Shown in pieces: positions 33,404 through 42,475 of a stretch of 64,000 bases of DNA. How positions within the stretch are numbered: the stretch's first letter is position 1; each line of letters opens with the position of its first letter. Position numbers and translations under genes: made by a program. A model generated the notes under the pieces. The model was not told where the DNA came from. It ran no database searches and saw only the letters and a list, made by a program, of their open reading frames with translations. The DNA is from Lachnospiraceae bacterium NSJ-143. Its GTDB lineage: Bacteria; Bacillota; Clostridia; Lachnospirales; Anaerotignaceae. The stretch lies in assembly GCA_022867625.1 (NCBI GenBank), contig JALIFM010000001.1:434001-498000 (forward strand). Direction: 5' to 3'.

Positions 33404-34603
33404 TTGGATTTTCGCAGCAGCACCGTGAAAGTTTATATGTTTGACAGTTTTGAGATATACATTGATGAAGTAAAAATAAGCAGCCAGATTAGCCACTCGA
33501 AAAAATTAAAAAACGCTGTGATTTACCTTATATTGAACAGGAACAGGATTGTTGCTGCTCAGGAGCTGTATGGGGTGCTGTGGCCAAATGAGGAGAGCCG
33601 CAACCCGCAGAGTGCGCTTAAAACTCTGATTCACAGGCTTAGGAATACCTTTGTTTTGTCTGGAGCTCCTGAAAGCGCGCTTTTTATAAAATCCAGACCA
33701 GGCGGTTACAGGTGGGAGCCTCAGGTGAAGTGTGAGATAGATACTGAGGAATTTGAAAAGGCGGCTGAGGAGGCTTTTGGCAAATCAGGTGATTTGGAAA
33801 GCAGTGAAAAGGCGCTCTTAAACGTGATAGGGATTTACCGTGGAAGATTCCTGTCTGGCGATAACGAGCTGTGGAAGGCGGAGTTTGATGAATTCTACCA
33901 TGGCCTTTATATCAGGGCTGTAAAAAGGCTTTCTGATATTTACTGCAAAGAGGAGCGATATAACGACGCTTATAATCTGTGTATAAAAGCCGCAGCTTTT
34001 GATGAAACTGACGAGTATTTAAACCGCACTGTAATTCTGTCGCTTGCAAAAAGCGGCAATGTGGATAAGGCTATAAGCTACTATAACAATATTACAGATA
34101 TGTATTACTCAAAATATGGAATTAAGGTTCCAGAAAGCATACAGGCCATTTACAGCGGGTTTGCTGATTTAAGCAACAGTGTATACGGTATAGATGAGCT
34201 TATGGAGCTTATTGGCGAAAGTGACAGACAGCAAGGAGCGTATTGCTGCTGCTATGAGGTATTCAGGGAAATTTATCAGATAGAGGTAAGATGTATGGAA
34301 CGCTATGGCGGAAGGGTGTTTGCCGGACTTATATCTCTGAGAAGCCCTCAGGAAGATGTACCTGAAACAAGGGTGCTTAACAGGAATATGGGAAGGCTTG
34401 AAACTGTAATTAAAAACTCCCTCAGGCGCGGAGATATAATGAGCAGGTGCTCGCCGTCACAGTTTATGGTTATACTGCCTACGGTTACCGAGGAAACCGG
34501 ACATAAGGTTCTTGAAAGGATACAGAAAAATTTCCGTAGGCAGTACCCGAAGGTTGGCCTTCAGGTATATTATTCTTTAAGGCCTTTGACTTATAACAAA
34601 TAG
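33404..34603 (+). CDS. SARP/BTAD-type regulator with a degenerate GGDEF domain
   Basis: The protein has 399 residues. Residues 1-105 are a winged-helix domain (ELYGVLWPNEESRNPQSALKT, then HRLRN and RPGGYRWEP), and about 105-255 are a BTAD helical domain, the SARP/AfsR layout. Residues about 265-399 resemble a nucleotide-cyclase/GGDEF fold: RRGDIMSRCSPSQFMVILPTV sits where GGDEF would be, so the active site is lost and it may bind rather than make a nucleotide. The start is TTG 33404 behind AGAGGAGA. The following small gene probably works with it. Confidence 0.75.
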   Translation: MDFRSSTVKVYMFDSFEIYIDEVKISSQISHSKKLKNAVIYLILNRNRIVAAQELYGVLWPNEESRNPQSALKTLIHRLRNTFVLSGAPESALFIKSRPGGYRWEPQVKCEIDTEEFEKAAEEAFGKSGDLESSEKALLNVIGIYRGRFLSGDNELWKAEFDEFYHGLYIRAVKRLSDIYCKEERYNDAYNLCIKAAAFDETDEYLNRTVILSLAKSGNVDKAISYYNNITDMYYSKYGIKVPESIQAIYSGFADLSNSVYGIDELMELIGESDRQQGAYCCCYEVFREIYQIEVRCMERYGGRVFAGLISLRSPQEDVPETRVLNRNMGRLETVIKNSLRRGDIMSRCSPSQFMVILPTVTEETGHKVLERIQKNFRRQYPKVGLQVYYSLRPLTYNK

Positions 34604-34634
34604 GTGTTTTTATATTCTGAATCAGAGGTGTTTT

Positions 34635-35075
34635 ATGCTTAATACTTCGTTATGTTTTAATAGTTACAGTACAGACAGCCAGTATATATGTTTTGACAGC
34701 TGCGATAATGGCTTGGTATCAGGCAGGCTTGCTGTTCTGTCAGTTAAAAAAAGCATGGATTTCAGTTCTGTTATGGAGTTGATAAATGGTGTGGAATATT
34801 TTTTGGATAATTTCAGTGTGGTTGAGCGTAACGAAAGTCCAAGGCTTTTTTCCGGGCAGAGCTATGATACTCATAAGGACGTTTTATGCAGCGATTTAAA
34901 CGGTTTAGTCTCAGGCAGGCTTGCCACATTCTGTGTAAATATAAAATTCAGACAAAATTCGACATGGCAGGGTGAGGCCGTATGGCTTGAAACGGGAAAA
35001 AAAGAAAGCTTCAGAAGCGCCCTTGAGCTGCTTATTATGCTTGACAGGGCTTTGTGCAGTATACAAAATCGGTAG
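34635..35075 (+). CDS. Unknown protein with internal GLVSGRLA duplication
   Basis: The protein has 146 residues. Two halves each start with NGLVSGRLA (residues 26-34 and 88-96) and end with a helix F.S..EL(I/L)...(E/D)..L, so the protein is a tandem duplication; the second half has a short insertion. No known family is recognised. It lies 31 bp after the SARP gene behind AGAGGTG and before a strong terminator, so it forms a two-gene operon with it. Confidence 0.65.
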   Translation: MLNTSLCFNSYSTDSQYICFDSCDNGLVSGRLAVLSVKKSMDFSSVMELINGVEYFLDNFSVVERNESPRLFSGQSYDTHKDVLCSDLNGLVSGRLATFCVNIKFRQNSTWQGEAVWLETGKKESFRSALELLIMLDRALCSIQNR

Positions 35076-35094
35076 GTTGAAGTTTTGATACAAT

Positions 35095-35131
35095 AAAAAA
35101 GCATGGGACTTGAATGTGCCCATGCTTTTTT
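35095..35131. terminator. Bidirectional terminator
   Basis: AAAAAAGCATGGG and CCCATGCTTTTTT arms around an 11-nt loop. It ends the SARP operon and the P-type ATPase gene. Confidence 0.85.
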
Positions 35132-35133
35132 AT

Positions 35134-37746
35134 TTATTTAGCAATTCTTGTGCGGATTAGTTTTATAAGCTGTATTTCAGGTATGTTCATAAATGACAGC
35201 AGGTAAACGGCCATAAGATTTGCCAGACCAATATTAACTGTCCTGAAAACAGGCTGGAGGAAAGGTATGAGTATTACAGCGTTTAACAGCACAAATCCGA
35301 TTAAAAAGGAACAGTTCAGGTAGGTATTGTTAAACATTTCTTTTTTAAAGAGAACAGGTCTTTCGGACTTTGAGTTAAAGCCATGGAACAGCCTTGACAG
35401 GCATAGCACCGAAAATGCCATAGTGCTTGCCGTGTGGCTGCCTGAGCCAAGGCCAATATAAAACGCTATAACAGTATTTATACCTATTACTATTCCCTCG
35501 GTCAAAATTCCTGTCACAAAGTTCTTTGTCATTATGCCTTCGTCTTTTGGCCTTGGCTTATCGTTCATTACATTATCACTGTGAGGGTCAAGTCCAAGAG
35601 CTATTGCCGGCAGGCTGTCTGTAAGCAGATTAATAAAAAGCAGATGTACAGGCTCAAACGGCACCGGCAGAGCGGCTACTGAGGCATAGAGTACGGCAAG
35701 TATGCCGGCGGTGTTTCCGGAAAGCAGAAATTTTATTGACTTTTTAATATTGGCATATACATTCCTTCCGTTGGATACCGCTTTTACTATTGTGGCAAAG
35801 TTGTCGTCTGTAAGAACCATAGACGCTGCGTCCTTTGCAACCTCAGTGCCGGTTATGCCCATAGCCACACCTATATCTGCCTGCTTTAAGGCCGGCGCGT
35901 CGTTTACACCGTCTCCTGTCATTGAAACTATGCGGTTTTTGTTCTGCCAAGCCCTTACTATCCTTATTTTGTGCTCAGGCGATACTCTGGCGTAAACCGC
36001 AACCTTTTCAACTGTGTCCTCAAGCTCACTGTCTGTAAGGCTCTCAATTTCGCTTCCGTCCAGCGAAAGCAGGCCTTCATCATAGATTCCTATCTGTTTT
36101 GCTATTGCTGTTGCCGTTACTTTGTGGTCGCCTGTAATCATAACAGGGCGTATGCCGGCTTTTTTGCACATCTCGACAGCTGCCTTTGACTCCTCTCTTG
36201 GAGGGTCCATCATGGCTGTAAGGCCAATAAATGTAAGGCCATTTTCATCGTTAACCCCGATTTTTGCCGCGTCAAACCTGTCAGGAGCCTTTTTAACAGC
36301 ATAGGCCAGCACCCTTAAGCCGTTTGATGAGAATTTGTTGTTGGCTTCTAAAATTTCAGAAATATCATCAGGCGTTATGTTTCTTTCGGAGTTGTTATAA
36401 AGTATTTTTTCAACCCTGCCGCAGACAACATCCACGGCGCCCTTTGTTATTATATATAAACCGTCCTTGGCCTTTACAGCAACTGACATGAGCTTTCTGT
36501 CAGAGTCGAAGGGAACCTCTCCTGTACGGGGGTATTCTTTTCTTATATCCTCGTAGTCAAAACCTGCTTTTGACGCAAAGCTGATAAGCGCGGTTTCGGT
36601 TGGGTCGCCTATTTCCCTGTTGTCTTTTATAGACGAATCATTACAGAGACAGCAGGCGTTTACAAGCCTTTCAAAAGAGCTGTCCTTATCGGGTATATCA
36701 GCGGAAAACACCTTTCCTCCAATGTAATAATTCATTACTGTCATTTTGTTCTGTGTGAGTGTTCCGGTTTTGTCAGAACATATTATTGAAACGCTTCCAA
36801 GGCCCTCAACTGCCTGAAGTTTTCTTATTATGGCGTTTTCATTGGCCATCTTTTGTGTGCTGAAGGCCAGCACTATGGTGACTATTGAGCTGAGCGCCTC
36901 AGGTATAGCTGCAACGGCAAGGGCAACCGAGAACATAAAGGCATTGATAATGCTGCTGCCCTGATATACGCTCAGAGCAAACAGCAGGGCGCATATAATT
37001 ATTATGCCTATGGCAAGGCGCTTTCCAAACCTGTCAAGTGAAACCTGAAGCGGCGTCTGCTTTTCCTTGGCGTTGTTCAGAAGTAAGGCTATCTTTCCAA
37101 CTTCAGTATTCATTCCAGTTTCGGTAACAATAAACTTTCCGCGGCCGTATGTCACAAAGCTGCCTGAATGTACCATATTCAGTCTGTCACCGATACCAGC
37201 TTCTGTTTTGATGACGGAAGTGTTCTTTTCCACACTCACGCTCTCGCCTGTAAGGGCACTCTCGTTAATCTGTAATGAGGCGGACTCAAATAGCCTGCCG
37301 TCGGCGCATATAAAGTCACCGGCCTCAATAACGGCTATATCTCCGGGGAGAACGTCTCTGGAAGATATAACAGAAAGCCTGCCGTCGCGTATAACCTTGG
37401 TCTCAGGGGTTGACATCTCCTTGAGGCTGTTTAGAGAAGATTCGGCTTTTTTCTGCTGTACAGTGCCGAGTATGGCATTGCCGGTTATAACGGCTATGAT
37501 TACGGCTGCGCTCTCTATGTCGCCAAGAACCGCTGATACCGCAGCAGCAGCTATAAGTATAATTACAAGGAAATCTTTGAACTGCTCAAGAAAAAGGACA
37601 AAGGTGCTTTTGCCTTTTTTGTCTGTAAGCTCGTTTTTTCCATACTTTTCGGTCAAAATTTCTATGTCCTTAGAATTAAGACCGCCGGGAGATGTTGAAA
37701 GCTGTTTTTCAACTTCGTTTGTTTCCATCTGGTACCACTTGCTCAT
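35134..37746 (-). CDS. P2A-type cation ATPase, probable Mn2+ (or Ca2+) exporter
   Basis: The protein has 870 residues. It has an N-terminal cation-ATPase domain, the TGES actuator loop (ALTGESVSVEK), PEALSSIVTIVLAFS in membrane helix 4, the phosphorylated Asp in CSDKTGTLTQNKMTV, MITGDHKVTA, and the hinge MTGDGVNDAPALKQADIG. INLLTDSLPAIALGLDP is helix 6. Sequence alone suggests Ca2+, but the manganese riboswitch in its leader points to Mn2+ export, as for other riboswitch-controlled P-type ATPases such as YoaB. The start ATG follows AAGGAGGAGC. Confidence 0.92.
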   Translation of the reverse strand: MSKWYQMETNEVEKQLSTSPGGLNSKDIEILTEKYGKNELTDKKGKSTFVLFLEQFKDFLVIILIAAAAVSAVLGDIESAAVIIAVITGNAILGTVQQKKAESSLNSLKEMSTPETKVIRDGRLSVISSRDVLPGDIAVIEAGDFICADGRLFESASLQINESALTGESVSVEKNTSVIKTEAGIGDRLNMVHSGSFVTYGRGKFIVTETGMNTEVGKIALLLNNAKEKQTPLQVSLDRFGKRLAIGIIIICALLFALSVYQGSSIINAFMFSVALAVAAIPEALSSIVTIVLAFSTQKMANENAIIRKLQAVEGLGSVSIICSDKTGTLTQNKMTVMNYYIGGKVFSADIPDKDSSFERLVNACCLCNDSSIKDNREIGDPTETALISFASKAGFDYEDIRKEYPRTGEVPFDSDRKLMSVAVKAKDGLYIITKGAVDVVCGRVEKILYNNSERNITPDDISEILEANNKFSSNGLRVLAYAVKKAPDRFDAAKIGVNDENGLTFIGLTAMMDPPREESKAAVEMCKKAGIRPVMITGDHKVTATAIAKQIGIYDEGLLSLDGSEIESLTDSELEDTVEKVAVYARVSPEHKIRIVRAWQNKNRIVSMTGDGVNDAPALKQADIGVAMGITGTEVAKDAASMVLTDDNFATIVKAVSNGRNVYANIKKSIKFLLSGNTAGILAVLYASVAALPVPFEPVHLLFINLLTDSLPAIALGLDPHSDNVMNDKPRPKDEGIMTKNFVTGILTEGIVIGINTVIAFYIGLGSGSHTASTMAFSVLCLSRLFHGFNSKSERPVLFKKEMFNNTYLNCSFLIGFVLLNAVILIPFLQPVFRTVNIGLANLMAVYLLSFMNIPEIQLIKLIRTRIAK

Positions 37747-37770
37747 AATGTGCTCCTCCTTTTTTGCGGG

Positions 37771-37823
37771 AAATAAAATAAGCGAGAATTTTGCTGCAAC
37801 AAAAGTTACAACAAAAGTCTCGC
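37771..37823 (-). terminator. Riboswitch-linked terminator
   Basis: On the minus strand, GCGAGACTTTTGTTGTAAC pairs (with G-U pairs and one mismatch) with GTTGCAGCAAAATTCTCGC across a TTTT loop, then TTATTTTATTT. The 5' arm shares GCGAGAC with the aptamer, so metal binding should prevent termination. Confidence 0.8.
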
Positions 37824-37908
37824 TTCTTAGTTACTAACCGGGTTAATAAAAATTAACCGTATTGACGGTAAAGTAATCAGGCTGCCCTGATAGCTACTCC
37901 CTTTTATC
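37811..37908 (-). promoter_or_regulatory. yybP-ykoY manganese riboswitch aptamer
   Basis: Read on the minus strand: AAAGGGAGTAGC at the 5' side, CCGTCAATACGG in the middle, AACCCGGTTAGTAACT, and AAGCGAGACTTTT at the 3' side. These are recognisable conserved segments of the yybP-ykoY class, which binds Mn2+ and switches on efflux genes. Confidence 0.85.
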
Positions 37909-37916
37909 TGTAACAC

Positions 37917-37945
37917 ATTTTACCATATTAAGACGTTTAAGTCAA
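37917..37945 (-). promoter_or_regulatory. Promoter of the P-type ATPase gene
   Basis: On the minus strand, TTGACT, 17 bp, TAAAAT, just upstream of the riboswitch. Confidence 0.72.
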
Positions 37946-38019
37946 TCATTTGTTTATTATGCTCCATTACAGAAAAACAAAACAGAAATATATTTATATG
38001 TAACATGTAAAACTTGCGG

Positions 38020-38048
38020 TTGACAAAAACGTTTGCTTATTTTATAAT
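38020..38048 (+). promoter_or_regulatory. Consensus promoter of the methyltransferase/ABC operon
   Basis: Perfect TTGACA (38020-38025), 17 bp, perfect TATAAT (38043-38048). Such a strong promoter usually needs downstream control, and a terminator follows at 38119. Confidence 0.85.
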
Positions 38049-38071
38049 TAAACTGCTGTTTTATGGAAAAA

Positions 38072-38167
38072 CGGCAGGGCAGAGAACTGCCGGTATGTTA
38101 AACTTATTGTAAAAATTTCCACGAAGGAATTTTCCGATGTATTCGGAGGTTTTTTCGTGGTTTTTTT
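38072..38167 (+). promoter_or_regulatory. Structured leader with a terminator (possible attenuator)
   Basis: A hairpin CGGCAG/CTGCCG lies at 38072-38092. A terminator follows: CCACGAA (38119-38125) pairs with TTCGTGG (38154-38160), enclosing CCGA/TCGG, then seven T. Together they lie between a consensus promoter and the start at 38187. This is the layout of a riboswitch or attenuator, but the class is not recognised. Confidence 0.6.
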
Positions 38168-38186
38168 GTTTCAGGCGGTGATTATT

Positions 38187-38834
38187 GTGGAAGATAAAAA
38201 TAATGACATTAAAACAATAGCTGAATGCTGGGATGAGCTTTCGGATGTGTTTGACGAGGAGCACAATACTGAAAATACAGCGCTATGGAAGGAGCAGCTG
38301 TCAGGGCTTTTGGGTAAAGCAGGAGACCAGCGGGTACTCGATATTGGCACAGGCACAGGGTTTCTTGCGATTATGCTTTCACAAATGGGCTTTAATGTTA
38401 CAGGTGTTGACGTTTCAGAAAAAATGCTTTCAACAGCCAGAAGCAAGGCCTGCAAAAGCGGTCTTGAAGTGGATTTCAGGAAGGTCGCCGACTACAGGCT
38501 GCCGTATGAAGACGGGTATTTTGACTGTATAGTAAACAGCAGGCTTTTATGGACACTTGTAAGTCCTGAGGAGACTTTTTATGAGTGGAAAAGGGTACTC
38601 AAGCCCGGAGGGAAGGTTCTGAGCTTTATGAGACCAAGCGGAGATACAGAAAAAAGGAGCTGGTGCTATGGTGATGAGTTTGAGGAAAAGCTTACGCTAA
38701 AATATATGTCTGAAAGCAGAATAGCCGATATTTTTCTGAAATGCGGATTTAAAGGCTCAGAAATCCTGTATCTTCCGGAAAGCATCAGCACATCTGAGCT
38801 TCCGGGCTGGTACTGTATAATTTGTGAGAAATAA
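38187..38834 (+). CDS. Class I SAM-dependent methyltransferase
   Basis: The protein has 215 residues. Motif I is VLDIGTGTGFLAI near residue 50, followed by VTGVDVSEKMLSTA, FDCIVNSRLLWTL and the post-motif LKPGGKVLSF. It is a UbiE/COQ5-like small-molecule methyltransferase with an unknown substrate. The frame extends up into the terminator, but GTG 38187 follows AGGCGG at good spacing. It leads an operon with a complete Opp/Nik-type importer, so it may modify or be needed for the imported compound. Confidence 0.85.
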   Translation: MEDKNNDIKTIAECWDELSDVFDEEHNTENTALWKEQLSGLLGKAGDQRVLDIGTGTGFLAIMLSQMGFNVTGVDVSEKMLSTARSKACKSGLEVDFRKVADYRLPYEDGYFDCIVNSRLLWTLVSPEETFYEWKRVLKPGGKVLSFMRPSGDTEKRSWCYGDEFEEKLTLKYMSESRIADIFLKCGFKGSEILYLPESISTSELPGWYCIICEK

Positions 38835-38850
38835 TTGGGGTGAGGTTTGT

Positions 38851-39834
38851 TTGAGGGAGCGTAATTTATTTAAAAGGGTTTTTGTTTCGGTGCTTGGCGT
38901 AGCTGTAACTATGCTGCTGCTTTCGGTTATAGTGTTTTATTTTGCGAGACTTGCCCCCGGAGACCCTCTCCAGTCGTTTTATGGTGATGCTGTGGAGAGC
39001 ATGACAAGCAGTGAGTTAATGAGGGCAAAGGAAAGGCTTGGGCTTAACGCGCCTATATATGTACAGTATATCAAATGGCTGGGCGGTGTGTTTCATGGCG
39101 ACTTTGGCCTGTCGCTTAAATACAAGATACCGGCTATGGAGGTTATACGGCCGCTTATAGGCAATACTCTGGTGCTTGGTGTGCTTGCGTATATAATAAT
39201 TTTTGCTCTGGCCGTAATAACTGCCGTTTTGTGCGCAGCCAATGAGGACACTGTTTTTGACCGGATTATCTGCAAGACCGGAACAGCGCTTTACTATATA
39301 CCGCCGTTCTGGCTTGGAGTTGTGCTCATACTGGTATTCAGCATTAATTTGAAGATACTTCCAAGCAGCGGGGCTTACGATGTGGGAAAAGCAGGAGATA
39401 TCGCCAACAGGGTTTCGCATATGGCGCTTCCCCTTGTGGTTATGGTGGCAAGCCATGTCTGGTATTACGCGTATATGATTCGCAATAAGCTTCTTGACGA
39501 GATAAGAAAAGACTATGTGCTGCTGGCCAAGGCAAAGGGGTTGGGAAAATACAGTATAATACTTGGCCACTGTATGAGAAATGTGTCTCCGGCAGTTGTG
39601 AGCATTATGGCCATTTCGATACCGCATGTGCTCAACGGCACTTATGTGGCGGAGTCTGTGTTTAACTACCCCGGAATCGGTTCGCTTGCTGTTGAGAGCG
39701 CTAAATATCACGATTATAACCTGCTTATGGTGCTGGTGCTCATAACATGTGTGCTGGTTGTGGTAAGCAGCATAGCGGCCCAGAATATAAACGCCGTTAT
39801 TGACCCAAGAACAAAGGAGGGTGCAATAAAATGA
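38851..39834 (+). CDS. Opp/Dpp/Nik-type ABC transporter permease (B subunit)
   Basis: The protein has 327 residues. DppB/NikB layout: first membrane helix (LLLSVIVFYFARLAPGDPL), then the conserved EAA-type loop region (RNVSPAVVSIMAISIPHVLNGTYVAESVFNYPGIG). Substrates of the family include peptides, nickel and metallophores. The start is TTG 38851, behind TGAGG. ATGA overlap with the next permease. Confidence 0.92.
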   Translation: MRERNLFKRVFVSVLGVAVTMLLLSVIVFYFARLAPGDPLQSFYGDAVESMTSSELMRAKERLGLNAPIYVQYIKWLGGVFHGDFGLSLKYKIPAMEVIRPLIGNTLVLGVLAYIIIFALAVITAVLCAANEDTVFDRIICKTGTALYYIPPFWLGVVLILVFSINLKILPSSGAYDVGKAGDIANRVSHMALPLVVMVASHVWYYAYMIRNKLLDEIRKDYVLLAKAKGLGKYSIILGHCMRNVSPAVVSIMAISIPHVLNGTYVAESVFNYPGIGSLAVESAKYHDYNLLMVLVLITCVLVVVSSIAAQNINAVIDPRTKEGAIK

Positions 39835-40760
39835 CAGCGGATATTGATAAGGACCTGTTTGAACTGGCGCCGGAGGGGTACTGCTCTGAAAACTCTTTAA
39901 AAGCGGCTTACAGCACAGGCAAAAAAGGCATAAATCCTTTGGGAAAAATAAAGGGAAAGCCTGTATTTTCACTTACTGTGCTTGTTGTCATTGTGCTTGG
40001 CTGTGTCTTTGCGCCGTATATAGCAAATCATGACCCCTCCGGCTTTTATCTTGAAAGCCTTAACGCGGCTCCGGGAGGCGAGTTTATATTTGGCACGGAC
40101 TCACTTGGACGGGATATTTTTTCAATGATTTGGTATGGCGGAAGAGTCTCGATATTTATCGGGCTTCTGAGCATGGCTGTTATAACCTTGATAGGCGTTA
40201 CATACGGCTGTGTAAGCGGCATATTGGGAGGAAAAATAGATTTTTTGATGATGAGGGCTGTGGAGATGCTCTCAAGCATGCCGGCAATACTGCTTGTGCT
40301 GCTGCTTACTTCTGTAACCGGAAAGCAGAACGCTGTAAAAATTTCTTTTGTGATAGGAGTGACAGGCTGGTTTGGCCTTGCAAGGATTGTAAGGGGAGAG
40401 GTACTCCAAATCAGACAGAGCGAGTATGTTCTGGCGGCAAGATGTATGGGTGTCAGTTTTGGCAGGATAATGCTTATACACCTGATTCCAAATTTTGTTT
40501 CATCAATAATGTTTGTTGTCGTATCCAGCATAAGCAGCAGCATAACCATGGAGTCGACATTGAGCTTTTTGGGTTTGGGCCTGCCGGTGGATGTTATTTC
40601 ATGGGGGAGCATGCTTTCCCTTGCAAATAAAGCGCTGCTTATGAATACATGGTGGGTGATTATAATACCGGGGGTATTCCTTATAGTCACTCTCAGCTGT
40701 ATTACAAATCTTGGAGGGTTTTTGCGTAAGGAAGTAAACCGTCGGCACAGCAACCTGTAA
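39831..40760 (+). CDS. Opp/Dpp/Nik-type ABC transporter permease (C subunit)
   Basis: The protein has 309 residues, with a ~45-residue cytoplasmic N-terminus before the first membrane helix (VFSLTVLVVIVLGCVFAPYIA). It has FGTDSLGRDIFSMIWYGGRVSIFIG and the family loop (IPNFVSSIMFVVVSSISSSI then SFLGLGLP). It pairs with the upstream permease. Confidence 0.92.
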   Translation: MTADIDKDLFELAPEGYCSENSLKAAYSTGKKGINPLGKIKGKPVFSLTVLVVIVLGCVFAPYIANHDPSGFYLESLNAAPGGEFIFGTDSLGRDIFSMIWYGGRVSIFIGLLSMAVITLIGVTYGCVSGILGGKIDFLMMRAVEMLSSMPAILLVLLLTSVTGKQNAVKISFVIGVTGWFGLARIVRGEVLQIRQSEYVLAARCMGVSFGRIMLIHLIPNFVSSIMFVVVSSISSSITMESTLSFLGLGLPVDVISWGSMLSLANKALLMNTWWVIIIPGVFLIVTLSCITNLGGFLRKEVNRRHSNL

Positions 40761-40809
40761 ATATGGTATTTTGTTTGAATATTTTGCTTGATTATATAGG
40801 AGGACAGCT

Positions 40810-42438
40810 ATGAAATTAAAAAGATTTATTAATATATTTATGTCAGGGGCAGCGGCTTTGTCTGTGGTATTTACAATGTCGGCCTGCGGACAGGGTAAGG
40901 AATCAGGCTCGGAGACATCAGCGGCAGCTTCGGCACAGGAAGCTGAAGCGGAGTCGGCCGACCTGAGCGATTTAAGCAATACGCTGGTTTACGCCGGCGA
41001 GTCCGAAAGCACAATTAACCCGCTTCTCAACAGCCACGATGAGGTGCCGGACCTTATTTTTTCAGGACTTATGAAATATTCGGGAGACGGAACACCTGTA
41101 TGTGACATAGCAGAAAGCTTTGATTATGATGAAAGTACATATACATATACATTTAAGCTTAAAGAAGGTGTAAAGTGGCACGACGGTACTGATTTTACAG
41201 CAGACGATGTGGTTTATACATATAACGTGCTCACCAATGATGAAAACCTTACAGCGGATATAACAAGCAATTACGAGGATATAGCAAGTGTTGAGGCAAC
41301 AGATGCGAATACGGTGGTAATAAAGCTTTCGCAGCCTAACGCCGCTATGCTTGGATATTTTACAATGGGTATACTGCCAAAGCATCTGACTGAGGGGCAG
41401 GATATAAATACAATGGACTTTAACCAGAATCCGGTAGGTACAGGACGCTATAAGTTTGTGGACTGGGATAAATCCGGCGGAATGATTATAATGGAGAGGA
41501 ATACGGATTACTACGATAAGGTGCCTGACATAGAAAGAATTGTGTATAAGACTGTATCGGTTGAAAGCACAAAGGCTACAATGCTCCAGTCAGGTGAGGC
41601 TGACTTGGCGTGGCTTAATGCCAACTATGCCGAAACATTCAGAGGGAATGACAGCTTTAAAAATATAGATTTCAAAACCGCTGACTATCGTGGAATGTCA
41701 ATGGACTTCAGGACTGAGTTCTGGCAGAAAAACGGCGACTCAATAGGTGTTTTAAATTACGCTATCGATAAGGACGCCATTGTCAGGGGAGTTTTAAACG
41801 GAAAAGGGGTTCCGGCCTACAGCCCTATACAGCTCAATAAATTCGGCGGAAACACCGCTTCTGACATTTACAGCTATGACCTGGATAAGTTCGCGTCGGA
41901 GATGGAAAAGCTCGGCTGGGTTAAAGGCGATGACGGGATATATGAGAGAAACGGTGAAAAATTCCACTTTACAATACAGGTAAGGGATTATGAGGAGGAA
42001 AGAGTCGACATAGCCAATATATGCGCTAACCAGCTTAAGGCTGCCGGAGTGGATATGGAGGTTGTGCTTGTAACTAAATTCGACTGGGGCTCAGGCTATA
42101 ACGGATTCCTTTCCGGCTATGCCACACAGTTTGACCCGGATATGATTTATTCCAATTTTGTTACTGGCGCCAGCGGAAACACAATGGATTATTCCAACAG
42201 CCAAGTTGATGAGCTTTTGGAAAAGGCAAGGCATACAGCTGATGAGGGTGAGAGAAAAGCGCTTTATGGTAAATTTGAGGAAGTCTACGCTGAAAATCCG
42301 GGTATTGTGCTTGTGGCTTACCTTGACGGAAACTATGTAAGCACAACCGCACTTTCGGGGCTGGACACACAGAGGGTTCTTGGACACCATGCTGTAGGCG
42401 TAATGTGGAATGTTGAGGAATGGACACTAAACAGGTAA
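40810..42438 (+). CDS. Extracellular solute-binding lipoprotein (DppA/NikA family)
   Basis: The protein has 542 residues. A lipoprotein signal ends with the lipobox MSAC followed by G. Family 5 motifs are present: LVYAGESESTINPLLNSHDE, FKLKEGVKWHDGTDFTADDVVYTYN and NPVGTGRYKFVDW. The ligand could be a peptide, a nickel or cobalt complex, or a metallophore; the sequence does not decide. It is the affinity determinant of this importer. The ATG follows ATAGGAGGACAG. Confidence 0.92.
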   Translation: MKLKRFINIFMSGAAALSVVFTMSACGQGKESGSETSAAASAQEAEAESADLSDLSNTLVYAGESESTINPLLNSHDEVPDLIFSGLMKYSGDGTPVCDIAESFDYDESTYTYTFKLKEGVKWHDGTDFTADDVVYTYNVLTNDENLTADITSNYEDIASVEATDANTVVIKLSQPNAAMLGYFTMGILPKHLTEGQDINTMDFNQNPVGTGRYKFVDWDKSGGMIIMERNTDYYDKVPDIERIVYKTVSVESTKATMLQSGEADLAWLNANYAETFRGNDSFKNIDFKTADYRGMSMDFRTEFWQKNGDSIGVLNYAIDKDAIVRGVLNGKGVPAYSPIQLNKFGGNTASDIYSYDLDKFASEMEKLGWVKGDDGIYERNGEKFHFTIQVRDYEEERVDIANICANQLKAAGVDMEVVLVTKFDWGSGYNGFLSGYATQFDPDMIYSNFVTGASGNTMDYSNSQVDELLEKARHTADEGERKALYGKFEEVYAENPGIVLVAYLDGNYVSTTALSGLDTQRVLGHHAVGVMWNVEEWTLNR

Positions 42439-42475
42439 GGATTTAAATACTGCGGTAAGATAAGGAGAGCTTAAA

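Noticed and set aside
38049-38167. Nickel/cobalt, fluoride or guanidine riboswitch in the methyltransferase leader
   Set aside because: None of the conserved strings of these classes that I know is present; it is kept only as an unclassified leader.
39016-39972. 318-residue minus-strand open frame opposite the permease gene
   Set aside because: Composition (many His, Tyr, Cys) and lack of a ribosome site mark it as a shadow of the permease frame.
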